Translations under genes and position numbers: made by a program
The notes under the pieces: model-generated
Told to the model about the DNA's origin: nothing
Seen by the model: the letters and a program-made list of their open reading frames with translations, nothing else
The model's database searches: none
In this document: one piece after another, positions 1 through 7,376 of the stretch
Layout: every line of letters starts with the position of its first letter
Position numbering within the stretch: the first letter of the stretch is position 1
Source: Candidatus Omnitrophota bacterium
GTDB lineage: Bacteria > Omnitrophota > Gorgyraeia > Duberdicusellales > 4484-171
Direction of reading: 5' to 3'
Assembly: GCA_023134705.1 (NCBI GenBank)
Contig: JAGLUN010000005.1
Location: forward strand, 1-32,550
Length of the DNA: 32,550 bases

Positions 1-21
1 TAACTGCATTATTTGGGTTAA

Positions 22-1602
22 TCATAATTTTATAAGCCTCAAAGAAATAATATTCGGATTAGAAGTAATTTCTTTTATTGCCTGAGCTTCCGGCAGGCTG
101 TCGATATTTAACACAGTAACAACTTTATCCTCCGGAGCGCGCCGGCCTAAACTCATCCCGGCAATGTTTACCTTATGAAATCCCAGGATCGTTCCCAGAT
201 TCCCCACTACTCCCGGTTTATCCCAATTGGAAATTACCATCATATACGAAGAAGGGTTTAATTCAATCTGAAAATTATCCATTCTTACGAAACGGGGTTT
301 ATTATTAGAAAAAAGCGTTCCCTCTAAACTCTTCTCTCCCTTATCGGTAATAACTTTTATCCTTATTAAATTAACATACTCTTCCTCTTGAAGAATTTTA
401 ATCTGCTCCAGTTTTATACCCCGCTCTTTGGCGATTTCCAGGGCATTCACCAGATTAATTTCTTCTTCTAAAACCTGGGAAAGGAAACCTTTAACGAAAC
501 TCATCCCTAAAGGATTCACTTTATATGAAGCTATTTCTCCTATATAACTTAATACCAACGACTTCGGCCTTCCTTCCAATAACTGAGATATAAATTTACC
601 CATTACTTCGGTTAACTCCATATACGGATGTAAGACACGATGAGTTTCCGGATCCAATTGGATATAATTTACGGCGTTTCTTATAACTTTGCCGGAAAAA
701 GCGTCTTTAATACAATTAGCTATTTCTATAGCTACATTAACCTGGGCTTCATAAGTGGTAGCCCCTAAATGAGGAGTAACAACTATATTCTCTAATCCCA
801 GAAGATCGGAATCCAAAGGAGGCTCTTTTTCAAAAACATCTAAAGCCGCGCCTGCTATTCTTTTATCATTAAGGGCATGGTAGAGTGCTTCTTCATCAAT
901 AATCCCTCCCCGGGCACAATTAATTAAATACGCTGTGGGTTTCATTATTTTGAATTCTGCCTGCGAGATGAGTTTCCTTGTCTCATCAGTCAAAGAAGTA
1001 TGAATAGTAATAAAATCGGAAGTCTTTAACAATTCCTCCAATTCCACCAGTTTAACTCCTAAATTATCCGCAAGTTCCGGGGATATAAAAGGATCGTAAG
1101 CCAGGATTTCCATGCCGAAAACAATAGCTCTTTTTACCACCTCTTTCCCGATTCTGCCCAGGCCGATTATGCCCAGGGTTTTAGAATACAGCTCTATTCC
1201 TTTAAATTTAGAACGGTTCCATTCCCGGTTCTTCAAAGAATTACAAGCAGAAGTAATCTTACGTGCCAACGCCGATATCAAGGCAAAAGTATGTTCGCAG
1301 GTAGAAATAGTATTACCTCCGGGAGCATTCATTACAATTATTCCCTTTTTGGTTGCCGTCTCTACATCTACATTGTCTATGCCGACGCCTGCTCTTCCAA
1401 TGAACTTCAGACTAGTTCCCTGTTCAATGACTTCCCTGGTAAGTTTAGTCTGACTCCTAATAATTATCGCTTCATAATCTTTAATTCTTTTTTTCAGTTG
1501 TTCTTTGTCTAAATTATATTCGCAGTCAATAGCAAATCCGAAATCTTCCAAAATTTTTACGCCTTCCTCAGCCAATTTGTCCGAAATAAGAATTTTATGC
1601 AT
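22..1602 (-). CDS. serA: D-3-phosphoglycerate dehydrogenase
   Basis: Catalyses the first committed step of serine synthesis, oxidising 3-phosphoglycerate to 3-phosphohydroxypyruvate with NAD. The 526-residue product has the long SerA layout: a split substrate-binding domain, a Rossmann domain with GLGRIG at about 147-152, catalytic Arg in NCARGG (about 231), Glu in DVFEKEP (about 258) and His in TPHLGATT (about 278), then an intervening domain and a C-terminal ACT domain (about 455-526) of the serine-feedback type. I chose the ATG at 1602 because the protein then begins MHKILISDKL, as family members do, and GGGGAAGGAG lies just upstream. A start 11 codons earlier would add a peptide of no family character. 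A class V aminotransferase lies upstream, consistent with the next pathway step. The TGA stop is at the left edge of the window. Confidence 0.95.
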   Translation of the reverse strand: MHKILISDKLAEEGVKILEDFGFAIDCEYNLDKEQLKKRIKDYEAIIIRSQTKLTREVIEQGTSLKFIGRAGVGIDNVDVETATKKGIIVMNAPGGNTISTCEHTFALISALARKITSACNSLKNREWNRSKFKGIELYSKTLGIIGLGRIGKEVVKRAIVFGMEILAYDPFISPELADNLGVKLVELEELLKTSDFITIHTSLTDETRKLISQAEFKIMKPTAYLINCARGGIIDEEALYHALNDKRIAGAALDVFEKEPPLDSDLLGLENIVVTPHLGATTYEAQVNVAIEIANCIKDAFSGKVIRNAVNYIQLDPETHRVLHPYMELTEVMGKFISQLLEGRPKSLVLSYIGEIASYKVNPLGMSFVKGFLSQVLEEEINLVNALEIAKERGIKLEQIKILQEEEYVNLIRIKVITDKGEKSLEGTLFSNNKPRFVRMDNFQIELNPSSYMMVISNWDKPGVVGNLGTILGFHKVNIAGMSLGRRAPEDKVVTVLNIDSLPEAQAIKEITSNPNIISLRLIKL

Positions 1603-1984
1603 ACTCCTTCCCCTTGAAATTAATGGTATTGTCAAAAATATTTAAGTTTAAATAACCAAACATCAAGATACAATAACCAAATAATAACCAAATTCCAATA
1701 TCCAATAATCAAACCTCTGTTTCTATTTCAGTTTGGTGATTGGTTATTGATTATTGTTTGTATCTTGTATTGGTTATTCGATTTAATTCTTTATATAACA
1801 ATCCCTTTTATACTTTTCCTGTCTTCCTGGCCTCCTTATTTATTTTCTTCTTTTTCATATTTCTTTTATTTATCTGATTACCATGATTTTTCTCATCCGG
1901 TTTATCCTGTTAATCCTGTCCAAATTCTTTTTTTTCTTTGTATTCTTTGTGCCCTTGTGGCGAACAATCTTGATATCTTTTGCT
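1603..1984. repeat. Intergenic inverted repeat of AACCAATAACC type plus cctgttaatcctgt words
   Basis: This is a 382-nt gap with no gene. An A/C-rich left arm (about 1651-1714, AATAACCAA words) faces a G/T-rich right arm (about 1731-1778, TTGGTTATT words), forming a long imperfect hairpin. The 19-mer CAATATCCAATAATCAAAC at 1696-1714 recurs exactly at 27720-27738. Words of the type TTTATCCTGTTAATCCTGTC follow at about 1900-1920, and CTTCCTGGCCTCCTTATTTA at about 1824-1843 has a near copy at about 4275-4294. Apparent short reading frames on the plus strand here are repeat sequence and have no family character. Confidence 0.8.
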
Positions 1985-3127
1985 TTATTTTACTCCTTCA
2001 GATAAAATTTCTTCAATTTTTTGCACAGATACGCCTGCCTTCACCTTATATCCCAAATCTTTCAATGCTTTCTCTAAAAAGTAAAATCCGACAACCAAAT
2101 CTTGTTCTTCTATCGCTCCCATATGAGCAATTCTAAAAATTTTATCTTTAAAATCAGCTTGTCCGGCGGCAATGCTTACTCCATATTTATTTCTTAAATG
2201 TTTCACCAATTCCGAAGATTTAATCTTTTCCGGAGAAACAACCGCTGTTACCGAAACTGAAGGCCACTGAGAAAATGGATTTAACCCCAGAGCTTTAGCG
2301 GCAGCCCGAACCGCTTTCGCAAACTTACAAAACTTTTCCCATCTTTCTTTAAGTCCTTCCCTTTTTATCAAATTTAAGGCAACCTCCAAACCGGTAATTA
2401 AAGATATGGCCGGGGTAAAAGGAGTATCATTCTTCTCATAACTTTTTAGGGCTTTCCCCAAATCAAAATAATATCTGGGAAGAGAGGAATGATTCATGAA
2501 ATCTCTGGCTTTATCGCTTATGCTTAAAAACCCGAGTCCGGGGGGTAACATAAATCCCTTTTGAGAACCGCTTACTACTATATCCACTCCCCATTCATCA
2601 GTAAGCAATTTGTCCTGGCCAAGACCGCTTATGGCATCAACTACTAAAAGGATATCTCTATCTTTGGTTACCTTCGCTATGCTTTCTATATCATATACAG
2701 TGGCGGTAGAAGTTTCACAAAGAGTAGTAAATACTGCTTTCACCTCTTCATGGTTATCTAATAAATCTTTTATATAACCCGCCTCCGGCGCACTCCCCCA
2801 TTCAATTTTATAGCTAATCACTTCCAGATTATATTTTAACGCAATCTCTTTCCACCTTTCGCCGAATTTCCCCCCTTCAACAATTATGACCGTATCCTTA
2901 GCTGATAAAAAGTTGCTGACACTTGCCTCCATCGCTCCGGTTCCTGAAGAAGATAGAATTAATACCGGGTTCCGGGTGCAAAAAACATATTTTAAACCTA
3001 AATTTACTTTACCTAAAATTTCTCGAAATTCTTTAGTTCGATGATGGATTATCTCCTGAGCCTGGGTTTCTCTTATTAAAAAAGGGACCAAAGAAGGTCC
3101 CGGAGTTAAAAGAAGATTTCGTTCCAT
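1985..3127 (-). CDS. Class V aminotransferase (serine/alanine-glyoxylate/aspartate type)
   Basis: A PLP enzyme of fold type I, 380 residues, of the serine-pyruvate/alanine-glyoxylate group. The N-terminus NLLLTPGPS is typical. SSSGTGAMEA (about 59-68) is the phosphate-binding loop, Asp164 lies in VVDAISGLG and the PLP lysine is Lys190 in SGSQKGFMLPPG. Standing next to serA, it probably supplies the transamination step of serine synthesis in place of a classical SerC, as in other lineages that pair a class V enzyme with SerA. The exact amino donor cannot be read from sequence. A GGGAGG site lies about 10 nt before the ATG. A 14-bp perfect palindrome lies 32 nt upstream of the start and could be an operator. 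Confidence 0.88.
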   Translation of the reverse strand: MERNLLLTPGPSLVPFLIRETQAQEIIHHRTKEFREILGKVNLGLKYVFCTRNPVLILSSSGTGAMEASVSNFLSAKDTVIIVEGGKFGERWKEIALKYNLEVISYKIEWGSAPEAGYIKDLLDNHEEVKAVFTTLCETSTATVYDIESIAKVTKDRDILLVVDAISGLGQDKLLTDEWGVDIVVSGSQKGFMLPPGLGFLSISDKARDFMNHSSLPRYYFDLGKALKSYEKNDTPFTPAISLITGLEVALNLIKREGLKERWEKFCKFAKAVRAAAKALGLNPFSQWPSVSVTAVVSPEKIKSSELVKHLRNKYGVSIAAGQADFKDKIFRIAHMGAIEEQDLVVGFYFLEKALKDLGYKVKAGVSVQKIEEILSEGVK

Positions 3128-3158
3128 TTTAATCTAACCTCCCTCACTTAACCCAAAT

Positions 3159-3172
3159 GATGCAATTGCATC
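3159..3172. promoter_or_regulatory. Perfect 14-bp palindrome upstream of the aminotransferase
   Basis: GATGCAATTGCATC is fully self-complementary. With one mismatch the symmetry extends outward to AAA..TTT on both sides. It sits between clpP and the aminotransferase, 32 nt before the aminotransferase ATG, where a repressor or activator could bind. The flank TTAACCCAAATGATGCA resembles the reverse complement of bases 1-21 of the window, so it may instead belong to a dispersed element. Confidence 0.4.
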
Positions 3173-3233
3173 GTTTTCAATAGCATTTTTCCGGTTAATA
3201 CTGCCCTAAATTACGGTTTTACCTGATTATCGT

Positions 3234-3833
3234 TTATTCACTATCTTTTGGAAGGCCAAAAACTTCATCTACGATTCCGTAATCTTTTGCCTCATCAGCA
3301 CCCATAAAATAATCGCGATCCGTATCCTTTTCTATCTTCTCAAGAGGATTACCAGTATGTAGCCTTAAAATCTCATTAACTTTTTGCCGTAAGCGCAAAA
3401 TCTCTTCGGTCTGACGGGATATATCTTCGGCTGTCCCCTGCACTCCTCCCCAAGGCTGATGAATCATTATCCGGCAATTAGGAAGAGCAAATCTCTTTTT
3501 CTTTGTTCCGCTGGCTAAAAGCACTGCTCCCATACTCGCGGCCTGACCTACACAATAAGTAGCCACCTCACATTTAACGAACTGTATAGTATCATAAATA
3601 GCCAATCCCGCGGTAATTGATCCTCCCGGAGTATTAATATAAATATTTATGTCTTTGTTAATATCCTCCATCTGCAAAAACAGCATCTGGGCAATAACCG
3701 TATTAGCAACACTGTCGTCAATGGGAGTACCGATAAAAATTATTCTGTCTTTGAGCAAGCGTGAATATATATCATAGGCTCTCTCAACATGCCCTGTTCG
3801 TTCAATAACCATAGGAATCAACTGATTATTCAT
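3234..3833 (-). CDS. clpP: ATP-dependent Clp protease proteolytic subunit
   Basis: A serine protease that forms the tetradecameric chamber used by ClpX or ClpA. The 199-residue length is usual. The triad is Ser100 (GQAASMGA), His125 ([10 protein letters not shown]) and Asp174 (DTDRDYFM), and the substrate-strand motif NTPGGS is present near 67-72. AGGAGG lies 5 nt before the ATG at 3833. The trigger factor gene is next upstream, the order common in bacteria (tig-clpP), but 554 nt of repeats separate the two, and clpX is not in the downstream position. The pair is therefore unlikely to be tightly co-translated here. Confidence 0.96.
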   Translation of the reverse strand: MNNQLIPMVIERTGHVERAYDIYSRLLKDRIIFIGTPIDDSVANTVIAQMLFLQMEDINKDINIYINTPGGSITAGLAIYDTIQFVKCEVATYCVGQAASMGAVLLASGTKKKRFALPNCRIMIHQPWGGVQGTAEDISRQTEEILRLRQKVNEILRLHTGNPLEKIEKDTDRDYFMGADEAKDYGIVDEVFGLPKDSE

Positions 3834-4185
3834 TATATCCTCCTTTCAACTATAACTGCATTGTTAAAAACTCAAACCACAGAGACCACAGAGGTTGTTT
3901 AAAATTAAAGGGTTATAAAGAAAAGTTTTCCCTCTGCCTCTATCTTCTCTAAATTATTAACCGTATCCTATCTTTTTTAACCACCGATAACACCGATTCC
4001 CGCCGAATTAAATATTTAACCGCCGATTGAGCGGATTAACGCAGATTATTTTTAAACTACATCTTTTTCTTTTCTGTCTTCATTTTTTTCTATTTATTTA
4101 TTCTTTAAAAATTTTAATCCGTATAATCAGCAAAATCCGCGGTTAAATATTCTTTCCTTTATCTTTTATCCTCTATATTTTATAT

Positions 4186-4222
4186 TTTTCCGCCAGAGGC
4201 GGATCTGCCTATGGCAGACTAT
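4186..4222 (+). repeat. GC-rich double-hairpin repeat, copy A
   Basis: TTTTT followed by the hairpin CCGCCagaGGCGG (4190-4202) and then the second hairpin TCTGCCtatGGCAGA followed by CTAT. The same module recurs at 5692-5729 (plus orientation), 8459-8546 (expanded) and 27918-27952 (reverse orientation). The first hairpin alone recurs at 4236-4258 and at about 17557-17583. It is intergenic in every case. Confidence 0.85.
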
Positions 4223-4235
4223 CCTCTATTCTCGA

Positions 4236-4258
4236 TTTTTCCGCCGGAGGCGGAATCC
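4236..4258 (+). repeat. Partial copy of the double-hairpin repeat (first hairpin only)
   Basis: TTTTT plus CCGCCGGAGGCGG and AATCC, without the TCTGCC/GGCAGA half. It lies 14 nt after copy A, so the first hairpin can occur alone. Confidence 0.75.
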
Positions 4259-4387
4259 TTTATCTTTTTCCTGTATTCCTGGCCTCCTTATTTATTTTTT
4301 TCTTTTTCTTTATTCCCTCCGTGACCTCTGTGGTTTCTTTCATATTACTTCTGACACTCCCACTATAACATTACACTTTAATAAAAA

Positions 4388-5278
4388 TTATACAAATTCG
4401 GCAAAGCTCAAAATATACCCAATTACTACTTCGTAAAGATTATTAGGGTCCACTTTTAAATTTTCTTTTTCCGAAATCGCCTCCAGTATATAATAAATCT
4501 TAATTTGATTTTTAACCTGGGGCTTAAGCTTCTCTTCCAAATCTTTTCTGTATTTTGTAATATCTTCTTCGGATACTCCTCTTGAGCGTAAATTATGAAT
4601 CTCCTGGTTAACTAATTTATCAAGATGATTTTCCGCCACCTTTTGCGGAACATTCAACTTTACTTTTTTAAGAAGATGGTCGACAACCTGTATCTTTATA
4701 TCCTGACTTCGATCTTTTAATTTAACGTCCTTAATCTCTATACTTATTGCTTCTTTAAAAGCATCCTTATCCGGGTAACCGGCCCATTTAACAATTTCCC
4801 TGTCCGAAAGCTCTCTGGGATTAACCTTTTTCACGTTTTCCTGCAAATTCTCCCAGATTTTTTCCCACTCACCATCTTTAACCTCGACCTTTTTATCTTT
4901 TACTTTAATACCTTTATATATACTCTCCTCTAAAAAAACCTGCGGCTTTATTTCCAGTTCCGCGGAAAAGATTAACTTTTTATCAGTAAAATCTACGTCA
5001 AATATCCGGCTTAAAGCTACAGGAGATAATCCGGAATTTTTGACGGCATCTTCATAATAATGGGACATTGCCCATTTTAGGAATTCTTCTTTTAATACTT
5101 TCGAATGGTGTCTCTCTAAAATCTCCGGAGGCGCAAGGCCGGGCCTGAACCCGGGAACTTTTAAATCCTTGCCTAAGCTACGATAAAGCTGCATTTTATC
5201 ATTCTTTAAAACTTCTCCGCTGACTTCGATTTTAATAATCCTTTTTAACTCGTCTAGTTTTTTAACTTCTACTTTCAT
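4388..5278 (-). CDS. tig: Trigger factor lacking the PPIase domain
   Basis: Ribosome-associated chaperone for nascent chains. At 296 residues it is far shorter than the usual 430 or so. The N-terminal ribosome-binding domain is present, with the signature GFRPGLAP at 43-50 (family pattern GFRxGxxP). After the first linker (YKGIKVKDKKVEV, about 121-133) the sequence goes almost directly to the C-terminal chaperone arms (VPQKVAENHLDKLVNQEI onward). No FKBP-like segment is visible between them, so I infer that prolyl isomerase activity is absent. No Shine-Dalgarno sequence is evident before the ATG at 5278, but the protein begins as family members do (MKVEVKKL). Repeat-filled gaps of more than 500 nt flank it on both sides. 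Confidence 0.85.
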   Translation of the reverse strand: MKVEVKKLDELKRIIKIEVSGEVLKNDKMQLYRSLGKDLKVPGFRPGLAPPEILERHHSKVLKEEFLKWAMSHYYEDAVKNSGLSPVALSRIFDVDFTDKKLIFSAELEIKPQVFLEESIYKGIKVKDKKVEVKDGEWEKIWENLQENVKKVNPRELSDREIVKWAGYPDKDAFKEAISIEIKDVKLKDRSQDIKIQVVDHLLKKVKLNVPQKVAENHLDKLVNQEIHNLRSRGVSEEDITKYRKDLEEKLKPQVKNQIKIYYILEAISEKENLKVDPNNLYEVVIGYILSFAEFV

Positions 5279-5797
5279 AAAATAACCAAATCTTCGGTTC
5301 TTTCTTATTTAATGTGGAATCATCCTGTTCCGGCCCAATGCGGTTCGCCTCCGGGGGAAATCATTCTTTATTTTTGACAGGATTAACCGGATAAAATTTT
5401 ATATCTAACCACAGAAAACCTAATTTATTTTTAACCGCTGATTGAGCTGATTAACGCGGATTATTTTATAAATCAACTGCGTGCATTGACAGATTATTTG
5501 GTTCTTAATTTTACCACGAAGTTCACGAAGACTGTCTGCTTTGCAACCAGCCATACGAAGATTTTAATAAAACAAATATTTTTTATTTTTTTCTTCGTGC
5601 CCTTCGTGGTAAAAAAACTCTTTATTTTCTAAATATCTTTTTGCTTATTTTTATCACCATATCCCCTTTCTTACACTATTTGTCTTTTCCATTTTTCCGC
5701 CGAAGGCGGATCTGCCTATGGCAGACTATTTTCGATCTTTTGTAAATCCTGTTTATCCTGTCGAAAAAAAATCTTCTTTAAATGAGTAAACGGATAC
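5279..5797. repeat. tig-lptB intergenic region: concentric inverted repeats
   Basis: A 519-nt gap with no gene. The outer pair is TTTTTGACAGGATTAACCGG (from about 5373) with TCCTGTTTATCCTGTC (about 5747-5762). Within it, ACCACGAAGTTCACGAAG (5513-5530) faces CTTCGTGCCCTTCGTGGT (5593-5610), matching at 16 of 18 positions across a 62-nt loop. Also inside are CCGCTGATTGAGCTGATTAA near 5433 and the double hairpin at 5692-5729. The bases next to tig (5279-5370) show nothing I recognise. Confidence 0.8.
5692..5729 (+). repeat. GC-rich double-hairpin repeat, copy B
   Basis: TTTTT, CCGCCgaaGGCGG (5697-5709), then TCTGCCtatGGCAGA and CTATT. It is nearly identical to copy A. The differences fall in the loop of the first hairpin, so the stem is conserved. 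Confidence 0.85.
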
Positions 5798-6520
5798 TTA
5801 CATCTGGAAATCTTTACCTAAATATATCTCCTTCGCCTTAGAATTACTTGTAAGTTCCAGGGAAGTCCCCTCAATCAAAATCCTCCCCTGATAGATCAAA
5901 TAGGCTCTATCAGTAATAGAAAGGGTCTCTCTTACATTATGATCGGTCAGAAGTATCCCTATCCCCCTATTCTTAAGGTCCTTTATAATTTCTTTAGCCT
6001 CGCCCACGACAATGGGATCTATCCCGGAAAACGGCTCATCCAGAAGAAGAAAAGAGGGGTTGGTTACTAAACTACGGGTAATCTCTAAACGGCGCATTTC
6101 TCCTCCGCTTAAAGTATAGGCTTTATTCTTCCTTAAATGTTTTATATTCAATTCTTGAAGAAGGCTGTCTAAACGTACCCGCCGTTCTTTACGGGATAAA
6201 GGCAAAGTTTCCAAAACAGCCATAATGTTTTCTTCCACGGTTAATTTTCTGAATACAGACGGTTCCTGGGAAAGATACCCAATACCGAATTTCGCTCTTT
6301 TATGGATAGGCAAATAAGTTATATCCTGATTGTCAAAAAGTATTTTCCCGGAGTCAGAGGGAATTATTCCCACAATCATATAGAAGGAAGTTGTTTTACC
6401 CGCGCCGTTCGGCCCAAGAAGACCAACCACTTCGCCTCGCCGCACCTGTAAAGATATATTATTTACTACTTTCCTGCCACTGTAAGATTTGGCTAATTCT
6501 TTAATCTCTAATATTTTCAT
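5798..6520 (-). CDS. lptB: LPS export ABC transporter ATP-binding protein
   Basis: Cytoplasmic ATPase that powers extraction of lipopolysaccharide from the inner membrane. The 240 residues carry Walker A GPNGAGKT (36-43), signature LSGGE (137-141), Walker B LLLDEP (158-163) and switch His194. The Q-loop region reads GYLSQEPSVFRKLTVEENI, which is characteristic of LptB rather than of generic importers. The gene starts inside the 3' end of the LptC-LptA gene (20-nt overlap), so the two are probably translationally coupled. The LptF/G permeases are not in the window. The presence of LptB indicates a diderm envelope. Confidence 0.94.
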   Translation of the reverse strand: MKILEIKELAKSYSGRKVVNNISLQVRRGEVVGLLGPNGAGKTTSFYMIVGIIPSDSGKILFDNQDITYLPIHKRAKFGIGYLSQEPSVFRKLTVEENIMAVLETLPLSRKERRVRLDSLLQELNIKHLRKNKAYTLSGGEMRRLEITRSLVTNPSFLLLDEPFSGIDPIVVGEAKEIIKDLKNRGIGILLTDHNVRETLSITDRAYLIYQGRILIEGTSLELTSNSKAKEIYLGKDFQM

Positions 6521-7304
6521 TCTTCTTAGGAAAAATAATTAAATGAGGTTTCCCTTCAAGAATCACTTTCTTTTCCATATTTAGGTATGTTGCTTTTTTG
6601 GCGAAAGAAATATTATCGTCCCTGACTATTTTTACCTTACCTTCACAAATTATCTTTACAATATATTTTTTTTCGGCATCCAAATACACTATGGCTTTAT
6701 CAGAAGTAATTTTCCCTTCAGCGGACTCCACTGTTACATCATTATTAAACAGAGCAATACCCTTAGCATAATCTATTTCCAAAGGGCCGCTGCAATTCAC
6801 AATAACCACCTCGCCCGCCTTCCCATCAGGTAGATTCACTTCTACTTTTCTTTTGAAATCTACTTTCTGCAAATCCGTCCTTGCCTCCAAACCTTCCGCC
6901 TCTACTTTAAAAGAATCCTTCTTCAAAATAATCTTATCTTTCGTGGTTATATGATTGTCGTCTCTTCTCCAGGTCAAGGTATCCGTAAAAAGCGACATAC
7001 CGTCATTATTCCTAATCCGCACGTTATCCTTAAGATCTACATTCATTTTATTCTTATCCAATTTACCTTCATCCGCTTTTATATCAACAATATTTTCTTT
7101 ATAATAATATTTCGCCTCCAGATCATCAATCTCCACATAATTATCATATAACGTGGCTTCTTCACCTTTTAGCTCCCAGTTTTTGGTTCCGTTATCCAAA
7201 TAGTTAGAAAGGTAAAAATCTTTTATTTTCTGCTGAGATAAGGCTTTACAGTTAAAGACTGCCGGAAAGAACAGAATTAACAGGATTAAATTCTTTAAAA
7301 TCAT
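6501..7304 (-). CDS. LptC-LptA fusion, LPS transport periplasmic protein
   Basis: Periplasmic part of the lipopolysaccharide bridge. The 267 residues contain an N-terminal hydrophobic segment (about 3-18), then an LptC-like region (about 25-150: IKDFYLSNYLDNGTKNWEL, a typical start of the LptC beta-jellyroll). A second jellyroll of LptA/OstA type follows (about 165-260: LEIDYAKGIALFNNDVTVES and similar short strands). Separate lptC and lptA genes are the usual state, so one chain here appears to carry both roles. A cysteine at 19 lacks a proper lipobox, so I read the N-terminus as a signal anchor. No Shine-Dalgarno sequence is present. A TTGACA/TATATT promoter ends 3 nt before the ATG, which suggests a leaderless or nearly leaderless transcript. 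Confidence 0.8.
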   Translation of the reverse strand: MILKNLILLILFFPAVFNCKALSQQKIKDFYLSNYLDNGTKNWELKGEEATLYDNYVEIDDLEAKYYYKENIVDIKADEGKLDKNKMNVDLKDNVRIRNNDGMSLFTDTLTWRRDDNHITTKDKIILKKDSFKVEAEGLEARTDLQKVDFKRKVEVNLPDGKAGEVVIVNCSGPLEIDYAKGIALFNNDVTVESAEGKITSDKAIVYLDAEKKYIVKIICEGKVKIVRDDNISFAKKATYLNMEKKVILEGKPHLIIFPKKNENIRD

Positions 7305-7307
7305 AAT

Positions 7308-7335
7308 AATATACCAAGCTACAAAAAATTGTCAA
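7308..7335 (-). promoter_or_regulatory. Sigma-70-type promoter of lptCA-lptB
   Basis: On the minus strand, TTGACA (7335-7330), a 16-nt spacer and TATATT (7313-7308), with the ATG only 3 nt further on. The -35 box is a perfect match and the -10 box matches at 5 of 6 positions. The closeness to the start codon and the missing ribosome-binding site point to a leaderless mRNA or to a start site within the first codons. Confidence 0.55.
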
Positions 7336-7376
7336 TCCAAAGATAATTAGTTTTTCTGAAAAAGCATGAGTGAGAA

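Larger units (their letters stand above)
3834..4387. repeat. clpP-tig intergenic region: nested inverted repeats and GC-rich hairpins
   Basis: A 554-nt gap with no gene, composed of several repeat families. The outer arms are ACCACAGAGACCACAGAGG (about 3877-3895) and CCTCCGTGACCTCTGTGGT (about 4317-4335), nearly complementary. Inside lies a second inverted pair, about 4018-4048 (AACCGCCGATTGAGCGGATT) with about 4116-4147 (ending ATCCGCGGTTAA). Inside the outer pair there are also a double hairpin at 4186-4222 and a partial copy at 4236-4258. An unpaired ACCACCGATAACACCGATT lies near 3980. The arms show a repeat unit of about 9 nt. Confidence 0.8.

Noticed and set aside
1747-2136. Plus-strand reading frame of 129 codons
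   Set aside because: It is made of repeat words and the antisense of the aminotransferase 3' end, and has no family character.
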